Assembly (NCBI RefSeq): GCF_021228295.1
Contig: NZ_JAJQPD010000007.1
Location: forward strand, 186,001-250,000
DNA: 64,000 bases
Direction of reading: 5' to 3'
Source of the DNA: Agromyces humatus
Lineage (GTDB): Bacteria; Actinomycetota; Actinomycetes; Actinomycetales; Microbacteriaceae
The position numbers and the translations under genes are program-made. The notes beneath the pieces are model-generated. The model searched no databases. It had not been told where the DNA came from and saw nothing but the letters and a program-made list of their open reading frames with translations. Shown here piece by piece: positions 39,266 to 46,899 of the stretch. Each line of letters starts with the position of its first letter. Position 1 is the first letter of the stretch.

Positions 39266-40282
39266 TCACAGCCAGTTGCGGCGCTTGAAGATCAGGTACA
39301 GCGTGAGCGCGAAGCCGCCCATGAGCGCCAGGGCGCCCGGGTAGCCGATGCCCCAGTCGAGTTCGGGCATGTACGTGAAGTTCATGCCGTAGACCGAAGC
39401 GATCAGGGTCGGCGCGAAGATGATGGCCGCCCAGCTCGAGATCTTCTTCGTCTGCTCGCTCTGCGCGAGACTCGTCTCGGTGAGCCGCTTCATCTCCTCG
39501 TTCTGGCGTTGACCGACGAGGGTCGCGTGCACCTGCAGTGCGTTCTGCAGCAATTGGCGGAACGACTCCCCGCGCTCGACGATGCGGATGACGTGGTCTT
39601 TCACGTCGCGAAGGTAGCGCTGCAGCTCGAGGTCGACGTCGTACTTCTCGAACCCGCGCTCGAGTGCGCCGAACATGTCGACGAGCGGCCGGGTCGCGCG
39701 CTGGAACTCCATGACCTCGCTCGCGAGGTCGTAGATGCGCCTGGTGACCTCGGGGTCGCCCGAGAAGAGCTGCTCCTCGATCTCGTCGATGTCGTTCTCG
39801 AGCCCCTGATCGACGGGCGAGTACTCGTCGACGACCTCGTCGAGTACCGCATAGAGCACCGCCTCGGGGCCCTTCGCGAGCAGCTCGGGCGTCGCCTCGA
39901 GTCGGTGGCGCACCTTGCCGAGGTCGGGCGACTCCGCGTGGCGGATCGTGATGGCGAAGCCGGGTCCGACGAACACGTGCAGCTCGCCGAACTCGACCTG
40001 CTCGACGTCGTCGAGGTACCTGGCCGGCCGCAGCACGACGAAGAGCGTGTCGCCGTAGCGTTCGAGCTTCGCCCGCTGGTGCCCCTTGCGCGCGTCTTCG
40101 ACGGCGAGCGGGTGCAGGCCGAACTCGGTCGCGACGGCGTCGAGCTCGGCATCGGTCGGGCGGTAGAGGCCGATCCACGCGAACCCGCGGTGCGCCTCAC
40201 GTGCCTCGAAGGTCTCTTCGAGGGTCGACGGCGTGGCGACGCGCGCGCCGCCACGGTAGATCGCGTTGTCGATGACCGGCAT
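39266..40282 (-). CDS. corA: CorA-type magnesium/divalent cation channel
   Basis: 338 residues: a large cytoplasmic domain with coiled helices, and two C-terminal membrane helices separated by the signature YGMNFTYMPELDW. Transports Mg2+ (also Co2+ or Ni2+) at the membrane as a pentamer. ATG at 40282 (MPVIDNAIYRGG). Confidence 0.95.
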   Translation of the reverse strand: MPVIDNAIYRGGARVATPSTLEETFEAREAHRGFAWIGLYRPTDAELDAVATEFGLHPLAVEDARKGHQRAKLERYGDTLFVVLRPARYLDDVEQVEFGELHVFVGPGFAITIRHAESPDLGKVRHRLEATPELLAKGPEAVLYAVLDEVVDEYSPVDQGLENDIDEIEEQLFSGDPEVTRRIYDLASEVMEFQRATRPLVDMFGALERGFEKYDVDLELQRYLRDVKDHVIRIVERGESFRQLLQNALQVHATLVGQRQNEEMKRLTETSLAQSEQTKKISSWAAIIFAPTLIASVYGMNFTYMPELDWGIGYPGALALMGGFALTLYLIFKRRNWL

Positions 40283-40363
40283 CGGCCCAAGTCTCGCGTG
40301 CCGTGCGGTGCGCGGTCTGCCGACACGCGGCAGGCCGATTCGCGGCATTCGCGTGCCGATGCC

Positions 40364-41017
40364 TCAGCCGGCCGTGCTGCCCGCGGTCGCGCCTGCGACC
40401 CACTGCCCGCGGGCCGCCTTCGGGCGGGAGCGTGCGAGCGTGCCGTGTTCGATGCCGAGTCGGTCTTCGGCGGCCGTGTACACGATCCGATCGGCCCGGG
40501 ATTGGTCGATGAGCCCGATCGCATGGTGCTGCACGGCGATGCCGTCGACGAGTGCGGTGAGCATCTTGGCGTCGGCCGCGGGGTCGTCGCTGGCGCCGCG
40601 ACCCGATTCGGCGAGTCGTTCGATGATGCGCGCGAGGCGCCGTTCGCAGTCGCGATGGTGACGGCTGAGCGAGGCGAGCAACTCGGGATTGCGCTGCGCC
40701 TCGCTCCAGGCGTCCATCCACACGAAGTAGTGGTCGCGCGGCGTCGTGGTGAGCCAGTCTGCGAGCGCCTCGACGGGCTCGACGCGTTCGGCGACCTCTT
40801 CGTCGCCCTCGAGCTCGGCGAGCACCGCGGCGTCGAACGCCTCGGCGACGAGCCCCTCTCGGGTCGGGAAGTAGTGCCGGATGAGGCCGTGCACCACGCC
40901 CACCTCGGCGGCGACGTCGCGGAGGGTCACCCGCGCGAAGCCGTCGCGGGCCACGAGCCGCAGCGTCGCGTCGAGGATCTGCTCCCGTCGCACCGCGGGA
41001 TCCAACCGGGCTGCCAT
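40364..41017 (-). CDS. TetR-family repressor of the adjacent MFS pump
   Basis: 217 residues; HTH at about residues 10-56 (RREQILDATLRLVARDGFARVTLRDVAAEVGVVHGLIRHYF spans it). The ligand-binding half is unlike named members. Divergent from an MFS exporter with three 16-bp dyads in the 85 bp between, so it is probably its repressor. TACGAT (41029-41024, minus) ends six bases before the ATG: leaderless type. TTGTCC of operator 1 (41051-41046, minus) is its likely -35, which predicts autorepression. Confidence 0.9.
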   Translation of the reverse strand: MAARLDPAVRREQILDATLRLVARDGFARVTLRDVAAEVGVVHGLIRHYFPTREGLVAEAFDAAVLAELEGDEEVAERVEPVEALADWLTTTPRDHYFVWMDAWSEAQRNPELLASLSRHHRDCERRLARIIERLAESGRGASDDPAADAKMLTALVDGIAVQHHAIGLIDQSRADRIVYTAAEDRLGIEHGTLARSRPKAARGQWVAGATAGSTAG

Positions 41018-41035
41018 GCCACCATCGTACCGCTC

Positions 41036-41051
41036 TTGTCCGGATGGACAA
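41036..41051. promoter_or_regulatory. TetR operator 1
   Basis: Dyad TTGTCC-GGAT-GGACAA. It supplies the probable -35 (TTGTCC, minus strand) of the tetR promoter, 16 bases from its -10 TACGAT. Confidence 0.75.
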
Positions 41052-41066
41052 TTGGCGTAGAGCCTC

Positions 41067-41082
41067 TTGTCCGCATGGACAA
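41067..41082. promoter_or_regulatory. TetR operator 2
   Basis: Perfect dyad TTGTCC-GCAT-GGACAA. Its left half is the probable -35 of the MFS gene, exactly 17 bases from the -10 TACCGT (41090-41095). Starts 31 bp after operator 1. Confidence 0.8.
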
Positions 41083-41096
41083 CGGGTGTTACCGTA

Positions 41097-41112
41097 CTGT
41101 CCATGCGGACAA
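41097..41112. promoter_or_regulatory. TetR operator 3, overlapping the MFS start codon
   Basis: Dyad CTGTCC-ATGC-GGACAA, one mismatch from operator 2, starting 30 bp after it. The ATG of the MFS gene (41103-41105) lies at its centre, so the operator covers the predicted transcription start. Confidence 0.75.
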
Positions 41113-42431
41113 CAAGGACGGCGTCCGCCGACGCCCTCGACACCGATCGCCGCCGATTGACCACCGGCGTCGTGACGGCGACCGTGCTCATGTCGTCGGG
41201 CTCACTGGTCATCTTCCCCCTGCTTCCGACCCTGCAGACCGAGCTCGGCATCTCGACCGCCGGCATCGGATTCGTCGCCGCGGCAGGATTCGCCGCCTCC
41301 CTCATCGCCGAGCTCGTCGTCGCGCCCTACGCCGACCGCGGCCGTGCCCGCACGATGGGCGTTGCCGGCGTGCTGCTCATGGCCGTCGCCCTCATCGGCT
41401 CCGCGCTCGCCACCGAGACCTGGCACCTCGTCTCCGCCCGCGCGGTCGGCGGATTCGGCTTCGGCGTGTTCATGGCCGCTGCGAGCGCGCTCCTCGTGCG
41501 CGTCGATCCCGCACGCGCCGGTGAGTCGCTCGGCCGCCTCGGTGCCGCAGAGCTCGCGGGCATCGCGCTGGGCCCGCTCGCGTCGGGACTCACGATCGCG
41601 TTCGCCTCACCGGGGGCGATCCTCGCCTGGTCGGGACTGGCGGTCGCGCTCGGCATCGTGCCGGTTGTGCTGACGTTCCGGGAGCGCACGGCAGCGGCGC
41701 CGGCGGGGCCGGGGGCTGCGGCATCCGGGGGCATCACGACCCGGCCGCCGCGCGTGAGCTTCGACCTGCTGCGCTCGCCGATGGTCGTCGGCGTGCTGCT
41801 GCTGTACGGAGCGATCATGGTGCCGACCGGCGCCTACGACGGCATCTGGCCGCGATTCATGACCGACATCGGCGCGAGCGAATGGCTCACCGCGCTCAGC
41901 TACGCCCTCTTCGCCGTGCCGTTCGCACTCGTCGCGGGCTGGGCGGGTCGCCTCGCCGACCGGCACGGCGGCGTTTCGGCGTTCGTGCGCGGCGCCGTCG
42001 TGCTCGTGCCGATCGTGGCCATCTACGGCGTCATCGGCAATCCGTGGGTGGCCACGGGGGTCGGATTGCTCGAGTCGAGCGGCCAGGCGCTCGCGTTCAT
42101 CGGTGCGGCCGCCGCGATGGCACAGGCGGTGCCCGCAGCGCGGGCCGGTGCATCGCAGGGCCTCATGCGGGCGTTCGGGTTGCTCACCGCGACGATCGCG
42201 GCCGCGCTCTCGGGCATCGCGTACGACGCGGGCGGACCGCTTGCGCTCTTCGGCGGCACCGCGATCGCGGTCGTGCTCATGGCGGCGGGCGGGCTCCTCG
42301 TGGTGCGCGCAGCGCGCCCGCGCCGTCCGGCGGGCGAACCCGAGCACGCGGCATCCGCCGGATCTGCGGCGCACGATGGCCTCGCCAGCGAGGTCGTCGA
42401 CGACGCCCTCTGCACGACCTCGCGCTCGTGA
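41103..42431 (+). CDS. Major facilitator superfamily efflux transporter
   Basis: 442 residues, twelve predicted membrane segments; motif A-like APYADRGRARTMG after helix 2 and AGRLADRHGG after helix 8 support MFS drug-exporter type. TetR-controlled divergent genes of this kind usually export toxic compounds, but the inducer is unknown. The ATG at 41103 lies seven bases after TACCGT and within operator 3, so the mRNA is probably leaderless. Confidence 0.9.
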   Translation: MRTTRTASADALDTDRRRLTTGVVTATVLMSSGSLVIFPLLPTLQTELGISTAGIGFVAAAGFAASLIAELVVAPYADRGRARTMGVAGVLLMAVALIGSALATETWHLVSARAVGGFGFGVFMAAASALLVRVDPARAGESLGRLGAAELAGIALGPLASGLTIAFASPGAILAWSGLAVALGIVPVVLTFRERTAAAPAGPGAAASGGITTRPPRVSFDLLRSPMVVGVLLLYGAIMVPTGAYDGIWPRFMTDIGASEWLTALSYALFAVPFALVAGWAGRLADRHGGVSAFVRGAVVLVPIVAIYGVIGNPWVATGVGLLESSGQALAFIGAAAAMAQAVPAARAGASQGLMRAFGLLTATIAAALSGIAYDAGGPLALFGGTAIAVVLMAAGGLLVVRAARPRRPAGEPEHAASAGSAAHDGLASEVVDDALCTTSRS

Positions 42432-42437
42432 GGCGCG

Positions 42438-43076
42438 TCAGCGAGGCGCGTAGCGGCGAACCCACTCGTACATGACGACCGCCGCGGCGGCACTGGCGTT
42501 GATCGAGCGGGTCGACCCGTACTGCGTGATCTCGACCACGAGGTCGGCGGCGGCGAGCGCCTCGGCGCTGAGGCCCGGGCCCTCTTGGCCGAACAGCAGC
42601 ACGCATCGCTCGGGAAGGCCTGCCTCGTCGACCGGGCGCGAGCCCTCGACGTTGTCGACCGCGACCACGGGCAGCCCCTCGGTGCGCGCCCAGACGACGA
42701 AGTCCGCGACATCGGGGTGGTAGTGCACGTGCTGATAGCGGTCGGTGACCATCGCACCGCGCTTGTTCCAGCGGCGGCGGCCGATGATGTGCACGGTGTC
42801 GGCGGCGAAGGCGTTGGCGCTGCGCACGATCGATCCGATGTTCATGTCGTGCTGCCAATTCTCGATGGCGACGTGGAACGGGTGGCGGTGCTCGTCGAGA
42901 TCGGCGACGATCGCGTCGAGGCGCCAGTACCGGTAGCGGTCGATGACGTTGCGGGTGTCGCCGTGGGCCAGCAGGTCGTGATCGTAGTGCGAGTCGTCGG
43001 GCCACTCGTGCCTGCCGCCGGGCCACGGGCCGACGCCATGGGACTTCGCGGGCTCGGGCGTCGGTTCGGATTCCAC
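42438..43076 (-). CDS. TrmH/SpoU-family RNA 2'-O-methyltransferase
   Basis: 212 residues with the SPOUT motifs: motif 1 around NIGSIVRSANAFAADTVHI, motif 2 VLLFGQEGPGLS, motif 3 YGSTRSINASAAAAVVMYEW. It uses S-adenosylmethionine to methylate rRNA or tRNA ribose; target not predictable. GTG at 43076; TAGCCT (43088-43083, minus) lies six bases upstream, leaderless type. Convergent with the MFS gene, only six bases apart. Confidence 0.93.
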   Translation of the reverse strand: MESEPTPEPAKSHGVGPWPGGRHEWPDDSHYDHDLLAHGDTRNVIDRYRYWRLDAIVADLDEHRHPFHVAIENWQHDMNIGSIVRSANAFAADTVHIIGRRRWNKRGAMVTDRYQHVHYHPDVADFVVWARTEGLPVVAVDNVEGSRPVDEAGLPERCVLLFGQEGPGLSAEALAAADLVVEITQYGSTRSINASAAAAVVMYEWVRRYAPR

Positions 43077-43131
43077 CCTGCAAGGCTACGGCCCGCCTGC
43101 GGTGGTGGGTCGCGCGGGTCGACAGCGCGGC

Positions 43132-43473
43132 TCAGCGCCGGCCGAACAGCCGGAACCGGCGCCGGATCGACGCGACCGCACCGGTCGACGGTTCGATGGC
43201 GTTCACGTGACCGGAGCTCGGCGTCGCGGCGGCCGTGACGCCCGCCGGAGTCTCGTCGGCCGGCTCGTCGAGCGTGTCGTCGTCGGTCGCGACCAGGTCG
43301 GCGTCGCGGTCGCCGCCGCCCGGCGTTCCGACTCTGTGCTCGGAATCGTCCAGCGAGGGGCGTCCCGCCTCGATCCAGCGCAGGTATTGCGCGTACGGAT
43401 CATCGTCCGCGACCGGCGGTTCTGCCGCCTCGAGTCGCGAACGGGACCGCCATACCGGTCGACGCAGCACCAT
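43132..43473 (-). CDS. Hypothetical acidic protein
   Basis: 113 residues from the ATG at 43473, preceded by a strong GGAGGGG ribosome binding site. N-terminus basic (VLRRPVWRSRSR), then DDDPYAQYLRWIEAGRPSLDD, a Thr/Asp-rich linker and a basic C-terminal tail (SIRRRFRLFGRR). No membrane segment. Unrecognised. The frame's upstream extension to 43683 would run into mntH and lacks support. Confidence 0.65.
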   Translation of the reverse strand: MVLRRPVWRSRSRLEAAEPPVADDDPYAQYLRWIEAGRPSLDDSEHRVGTPGGGDRDADLVATDDDTLDEPADETPAGVTAAATPSSGHVNAIEPSTGAVASIRRRFRLFGRR

Positions 43474-43510
43474 GTGATTCCCCTCCTCCAACGATACGGG
43501 GTTCCAGACT

Positions 43511-43526
43511 TTTCGGTGTACCGAAA
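43511..43526. promoter_or_regulatory. Probable MntR operator 1 of mntH
   Basis: Perfect dyad TTTCGG-TGTA-CCGAAA. It covers the predicted -35 (TTTTCG, 43510-43515), 17 bases before the -10 TACGAT (43533-43538). Confidence 0.75.
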
Positions 43527-43537
43527 CCTTGCTACGA

Positions 43538-43553
43538 TTTCGGAATGCCGAAA
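43538..43553. promoter_or_regulatory. Probable MntR operator 2, overlapping the mntH start codon
   Basis: Dyad TTTCGG-AATG-CCGAAA, 27 bp centre-to-centre from operator 1. The ATG (43545-43547) sits in its central four bases, at the predicted transcription start. Confidence 0.75.
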
Positions 43554-44996
43554 ACCCTCGAGGGCGAGATCGCCGCCGACCACGCCGAGCACCCCACCGC
43601 TGCGAACGGTGCGGGCGCGACATCCGTTCGCCATGATCGCCGCACGAGCGTGCCGCGCGCCGCCTGGCTGATCGGGCCGGCACTCGTGGCAGGCGTCGCG
43701 TACCTCGATCCCGGCAACGTCGCGAGCAACATGACGGCGGGCGCGCAGTACGGCTACCTGCTCGTCTGGGTGGTCGTGCTCGGCAATGTCATGGCGTGGC
43801 TCATCCAGTACCTCTCGGCGAAGCTCGGCATCGTCACCGGCCGCAGCCTGCCCGAGGTGCTCGGCGGGCGCATCCGCAGCCGCTGGGGGCGCCGCGCGTA
43901 CTGGCTGCAGGCAGAGCTCGTGGCCATGGCCACCGACCTCGCCGAGGTCATCGGCGGTGCGGTCGCCCTCAACCTGCTCTTCGGGATACCGCTCATCTGG
44001 GGCGGTCTCATCACGGGCACCGTGTCGATCGGGCTGCTCGTGCTGCAGTCACGGCGCGGACCGCGCACGTTCGAGTTCGTCATCATCGGCCTGCTCGCGA
44101 TCATCGCGATCGGTTTCACGGTGGGCGTGTTCGTGGCGCCGCCCAGCCCCGCGGGCATGCTCGACGGGCTCGTGCCGCGCTTCGCCGACGCCAACTCGGT
44201 GCTGCTCGCGGCGTCGATCCTCGGCGCGACGATCATGCCGCACGCGATCTACGCGCACTCGGCGCTCAGCCGCGACCGGTTCGCGACGCGACGCGGCGAG
44301 CAGGCGGGCGAGCGGGGTGCGACCGGTTCCGGCGGCGCGGCTCCGAGCGGTGCAACCGGCAAGATCGCCTGGCACGGGTTCGGCATCCGGCGAGGCACGG
44401 ATGTCGCTCCCGAGCTCACCCCCGGCACGGCGACCGCCGTGCCCACCGACACGCTCGTGCGCGCCACCAAGTGGGACGTCACGATCGCGATGGCCATCGC
44501 CGGAACCGTGAACCTCTGCATCCTGTTGCTGGCCGCGGTCAACCTCGCCGGCGTCGAGGGCACCGATAGCCTCGAGGGCGCCTATGCGGCGCTCGGGGTG
44601 GCGCTCGGGCCGGTCATCGCGACGCTGTTCGCCGTGGGGCTGCTCGCCTCGGGCCTGGCGTCGACCTCGGTGGGCGCCTATGCCGGCGCCGAGATCATGT
44701 ACGGCCTGCTGCACGTTCGGGTGCCGCTGCTGCTGCGCCGGCTCGTGACGCTCATCCCCGCGCTCGCGATCCTCGCGCTCGGATTCGACCCGACCACATC
44801 GCTCGTGCTCAGCCAGGTGGTGCTCTCGTTCGGCATCCCGTTCGCGCTCATCCCCCTGGTGGCGCTCACCGCGAAGGCCGGAGTGCTCGGCCGGTGGAAG
44901 AACCACTGGGCGACGACCGCGGCGGGGGTCGCGGCATCCGTGTTCCTGATCACGCTCAACGGCGTGCTGCTCTGGCTGGTGCTCACCGGGGCGTGA
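43545..44996 (+). CDS. mntH: Nramp-family Mn2+/divalent metal transporter
   Basis: 483 residues with eleven or so membrane helices. The metal-binding motifs are DPGN in helix 1 (AYLDPGNVASNM) and MPH in helix 6 (GATIMPHAIYAHSAL). A loop of about 60 residues between helices 6 and 7, Gly/Ala-rich, is longer than usual. It imports Mn2+ (and possibly Fe2+) with protons. The next gene encodes a DtxR/MntR regulator; two dyads overlap the promoter and start codon. Confidence 0.95.
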   Translation: MPKTLEGEIAADHAEHPTAANGAGATSVRHDRRTSVPRAAWLIGPALVAGVAYLDPGNVASNMTAGAQYGYLLVWVVVLGNVMAWLIQYLSAKLGIVTGRSLPEVLGGRIRSRWGRRAYWLQAELVAMATDLAEVIGGAVALNLLFGIPLIWGGLITGTVSIGLLVLQSRRGPRTFEFVIIGLLAIIAIGFTVGVFVAPPSPAGMLDGLVPRFADANSVLLAASILGATIMPHAIYAHSALSRDRFATRRGEQAGERGATGSGGAAPSGATGKIAWHGFGIRRGTDVAPELTPGTATAVPTDTLVRATKWDVTIAMAIAGTVNLCILLLAAVNLAGVEGTDSLEGAYAALGVALGPVIATLFAVGLLASGLASTSVGAYAGAEIMYGLLHVRVPLLLRRLVTLIPALAILALGFDPTTSLVLSQVVLSFGIPFALIPLVALTAKAGVLGRWKNHWATTAAGVAASVFLITLNGVLLWLVLTGA

Positions 44997-45033
44997 CCAC
45001 GGCCGGCCGAGCGCGACCGGTATCCTGAGGCCG

Positions 45034-45687
45034 ATGCCACCCACGAGCCCCGCCATCGAGGACTACCTGAAGACGGTGTACGCGCACACCGAATGGCAGC
45101 CCGACGCCATCACACCGAAGGTGCTCGCCGACCGGCTCGGCGTCGCGCCGTCATCGGTCACCGAGATGGTGAAGAAGATGGCGGCCGTCGGGCTCGTGTC
45201 GCACGTTCCCTACGGCGCCGTGCGCCTGACCGATGCGGGGCTCGCCCGCGCGCTGTCCGTCGTGCGGCGGCACCGCCTCATCGAGACCTGGCTCGTGCAT
45301 GAGATGGGGTACGCGTGGGACGAGGTGCACGACGAGGCCGAGGTGCTCGAGCACGCGATCTCAGACCGACTGCTCGAGGCGATCGACGTGCGGCTCGGGC
45401 GACCGGTGCGCGACCCGCACGGCGACGCGATCCCGGCCGCCGACGGCAGCCTGGTGAGCGAACCGTGGGTGCTGATGGGCGACGCCTCCGCCGGGCACGC
45501 GGGCGCCGTCATCCGCATCAGCGACCGTGACCCCGCCGTGCTCCGCCTGCTGCACGAGTGCGGCATCGGCCCGGGCACGGTGGTGACCGTGACGGATGTC
45601 TCACCAGAGGCCGTCGTCGTCGAGGCACACGGCACGGCACGGCGATTGCCCGCAGAGGCCGCACTCGCGATCTGGATGGCGGCGTAG
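45034..45687 (+). CDS. mntR: DtxR/MntR-family metal-dependent repressor
   Basis: 217 residues: N-terminal winged helix (IEDYLKTVYAH...KVLADRLGVAPSSVTEMVKKM), dimerisation/metal domain (RRHRLIETWLVHEMGYAWDEVHDEAEVLEHAIS) carrying the His and Glu ligands, and a C-terminal SH3/FeoA-like domain (GPGTVVTVTDV). Adjacent to mntH, so Mn2+-responsive repression is the best guess; an iron-sensing role is not excluded. TATCCT (45021-45026) ends seven bases before the ATG, giving its own leaderless-type promoter, without the TTTCGG dyad. Confidence 0.92.
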   Translation: MPPTSPAIEDYLKTVYAHTEWQPDAITPKVLADRLGVAPSSVTEMVKKMAAVGLVSHVPYGAVRLTDAGLARALSVVRRHRLIETWLVHEMGYAWDEVHDEAEVLEHAISDRLLEAIDVRLGRPVRDPHGDAIPAADGSLVSEPWVLMGDASAGHAGAVIRISDRDPAVLRLLHECGIGPGTVVTVTDVSPEAVVVEAHGTARRLPAEAALAIWMAA

Positions 45688-45803
45688 CCGGAGGCATCCG
45701 CCCCGGTGCCGCCCGCCGTATCTCCCGCACGCCGCCGCGAGGGCATACCCGCCCGAAACCCGCCGGACATCGACGCGTGACGTGCGCACCCTAGGCTTGA
45801 CGC

Positions 45804-46601
45804 ATGGGACGACGTGAAGAGGTCGAGTGCTGGCTCACCGACATGGACGGCGTGCTCGTGCACGAGAACCACGCGCTTCCGGGTGCCGCCGAGTTGCTGG
45901 CGCAGTGGGAGGACTCGGGCACGCCCTACCTCGTGCTCACCAACAACTCGATCTTCACCGCGCGTGACCTGTCGGCGCGGCTGCGCGCGTCGGGCCTCAA
46001 CGTGCCCGAAGACCGCATCTGGACGTCGGCGCTCGCAACCGCCGACTTCCTCAAGCAGCAGCTTCCGGGCGGCTCGGCGTTCGTCATCGGCGAGGCCGGC
46101 ATCCTCACGGCACTGCACGAGGCCGGCTTCGTGATGACCGAGACCGACCCCGACTTCGTGGTCGTCGGCGAGACTCGCAACTACTCGTTCGAGGCGATCA
46201 CCAAGGCGATCCGACTCATCGGCAACGGCGCCCGGTTCATCGTCACCAATCCCGATGCCACGGGCCCTTCGGCCGACGGGCCGCTGCCGGCGACCGGGGC
46301 GATCGCCGCCCTCATCACCAAGGCGACCGGCAAGGAGCCCTACGTCGTGGGCAAGCCGAACCCCATGATGTTCCGCTCGGCCCTCAACAAGATCGGCGCG
46401 CACTCCGAGAACACGGCGATGATCGGCGATCGCATGGACACCGACATCGTCGCGGGCATCGAGGCCGGCCTGCACACCGTGCTCGTGCTGACCGGCATCA
46501 GCGACCAGGCCGAGATCGAGAAGTACCCGTTCCGTCCCGAAGAGATCCTCACAGGCGTGCACGAACTCGTGGCGCCGGCGCCGGTCGAGACCGAGCTGTA
46601 G
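45804..46601 (+). CDS. HAD-IIA family (NagD/p-nitrophenyl phosphatase-like) hydrolase
   Basis: 265 residues: motif I WLTDMDGVLVHENHALPG, motif II LTNNS, a C2-type cap in the middle, motif III Lys in GKPNPMMF and motif IV IGDRMDTDIVAG. Such enzymes dephosphorylate sugar phosphates or nucleotides. TAGGCT (45792-45797) ends six bases before the ATG, leaderless type. Single gene. No function more precise than phosphatase can be given. Confidence 0.93.
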   Translation: MGRREEVECWLTDMDGVLVHENHALPGAAELLAQWEDSGTPYLVLTNNSIFTARDLSARLRASGLNVPEDRIWTSALATADFLKQQLPGGSAFVIGEAGILTALHEAGFVMTETDPDFVVVGETRNYSFEAITKAIRLIGNGARFIVTNPDATGPSADGPLPATGAIAALITKATGKEPYVVGKPNPMMFRSALNKIGAHSENTAMIGDRMDTDIVAGIEAGLHTVLVLTGISDQAEIEKYPFRPEEILTGVHELVAPAPVETEL

Positions 46602-46899
46602 CGCACGCGAAGCACCTGACCTCACCGCACTTCCGATGCCGCGATACCGCGCAACTCGTCGCTTCAGCGTGCCCTCGGGCATCTTTCGCTTGCCGACACC
46701 CAGCTTCGTGCCGCGAGAAATCGAACTTTTGTGGCGCTCGAACCCAAGATCCCGATAGGTTCGCGCACATACAACTGAAAATCCGTGACCTGAAGCGAAG
46801 TGCTCGATGTTGTCCTACGAGCGCACCGATGCATCACCCGTTGAGCAACAACGCACCACATCGCTGATGAACGTTGGATTCGGAAAGGGCTTTCCTCAC
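46602..46899. other. 298-bp intergenic region, relatively AT-rich
   Basis: It lies between the HAD-IIA gene and the LVIVD secreted protein and is visibly less GC-rich than its surroundings. TAGGTT at 46756-46761 could be a -10 box for the secreted protein gene, but no -35 is spaced correctly. An in-frame extension of the downstream gene reaches 46807 without a ribosome binding site. I see no convincing dyad, gene or terminator. Confidence 0.4.

Noticed and set aside
41103..41112. Operator 3 as a chance palindrome in coding sequence
   Set aside because: I considered it chance because it overlaps the ATG, but it matches operators 1 and 2 and keeps the 30-bp phase, so I kept it as an operator.
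46807..46899. Longer N-terminus of the LVIVD protein
   Set aside because: The ATG at 46900 has a ribosome binding site and gives a normal signal peptide; the extension would put 31 polar residues before it.
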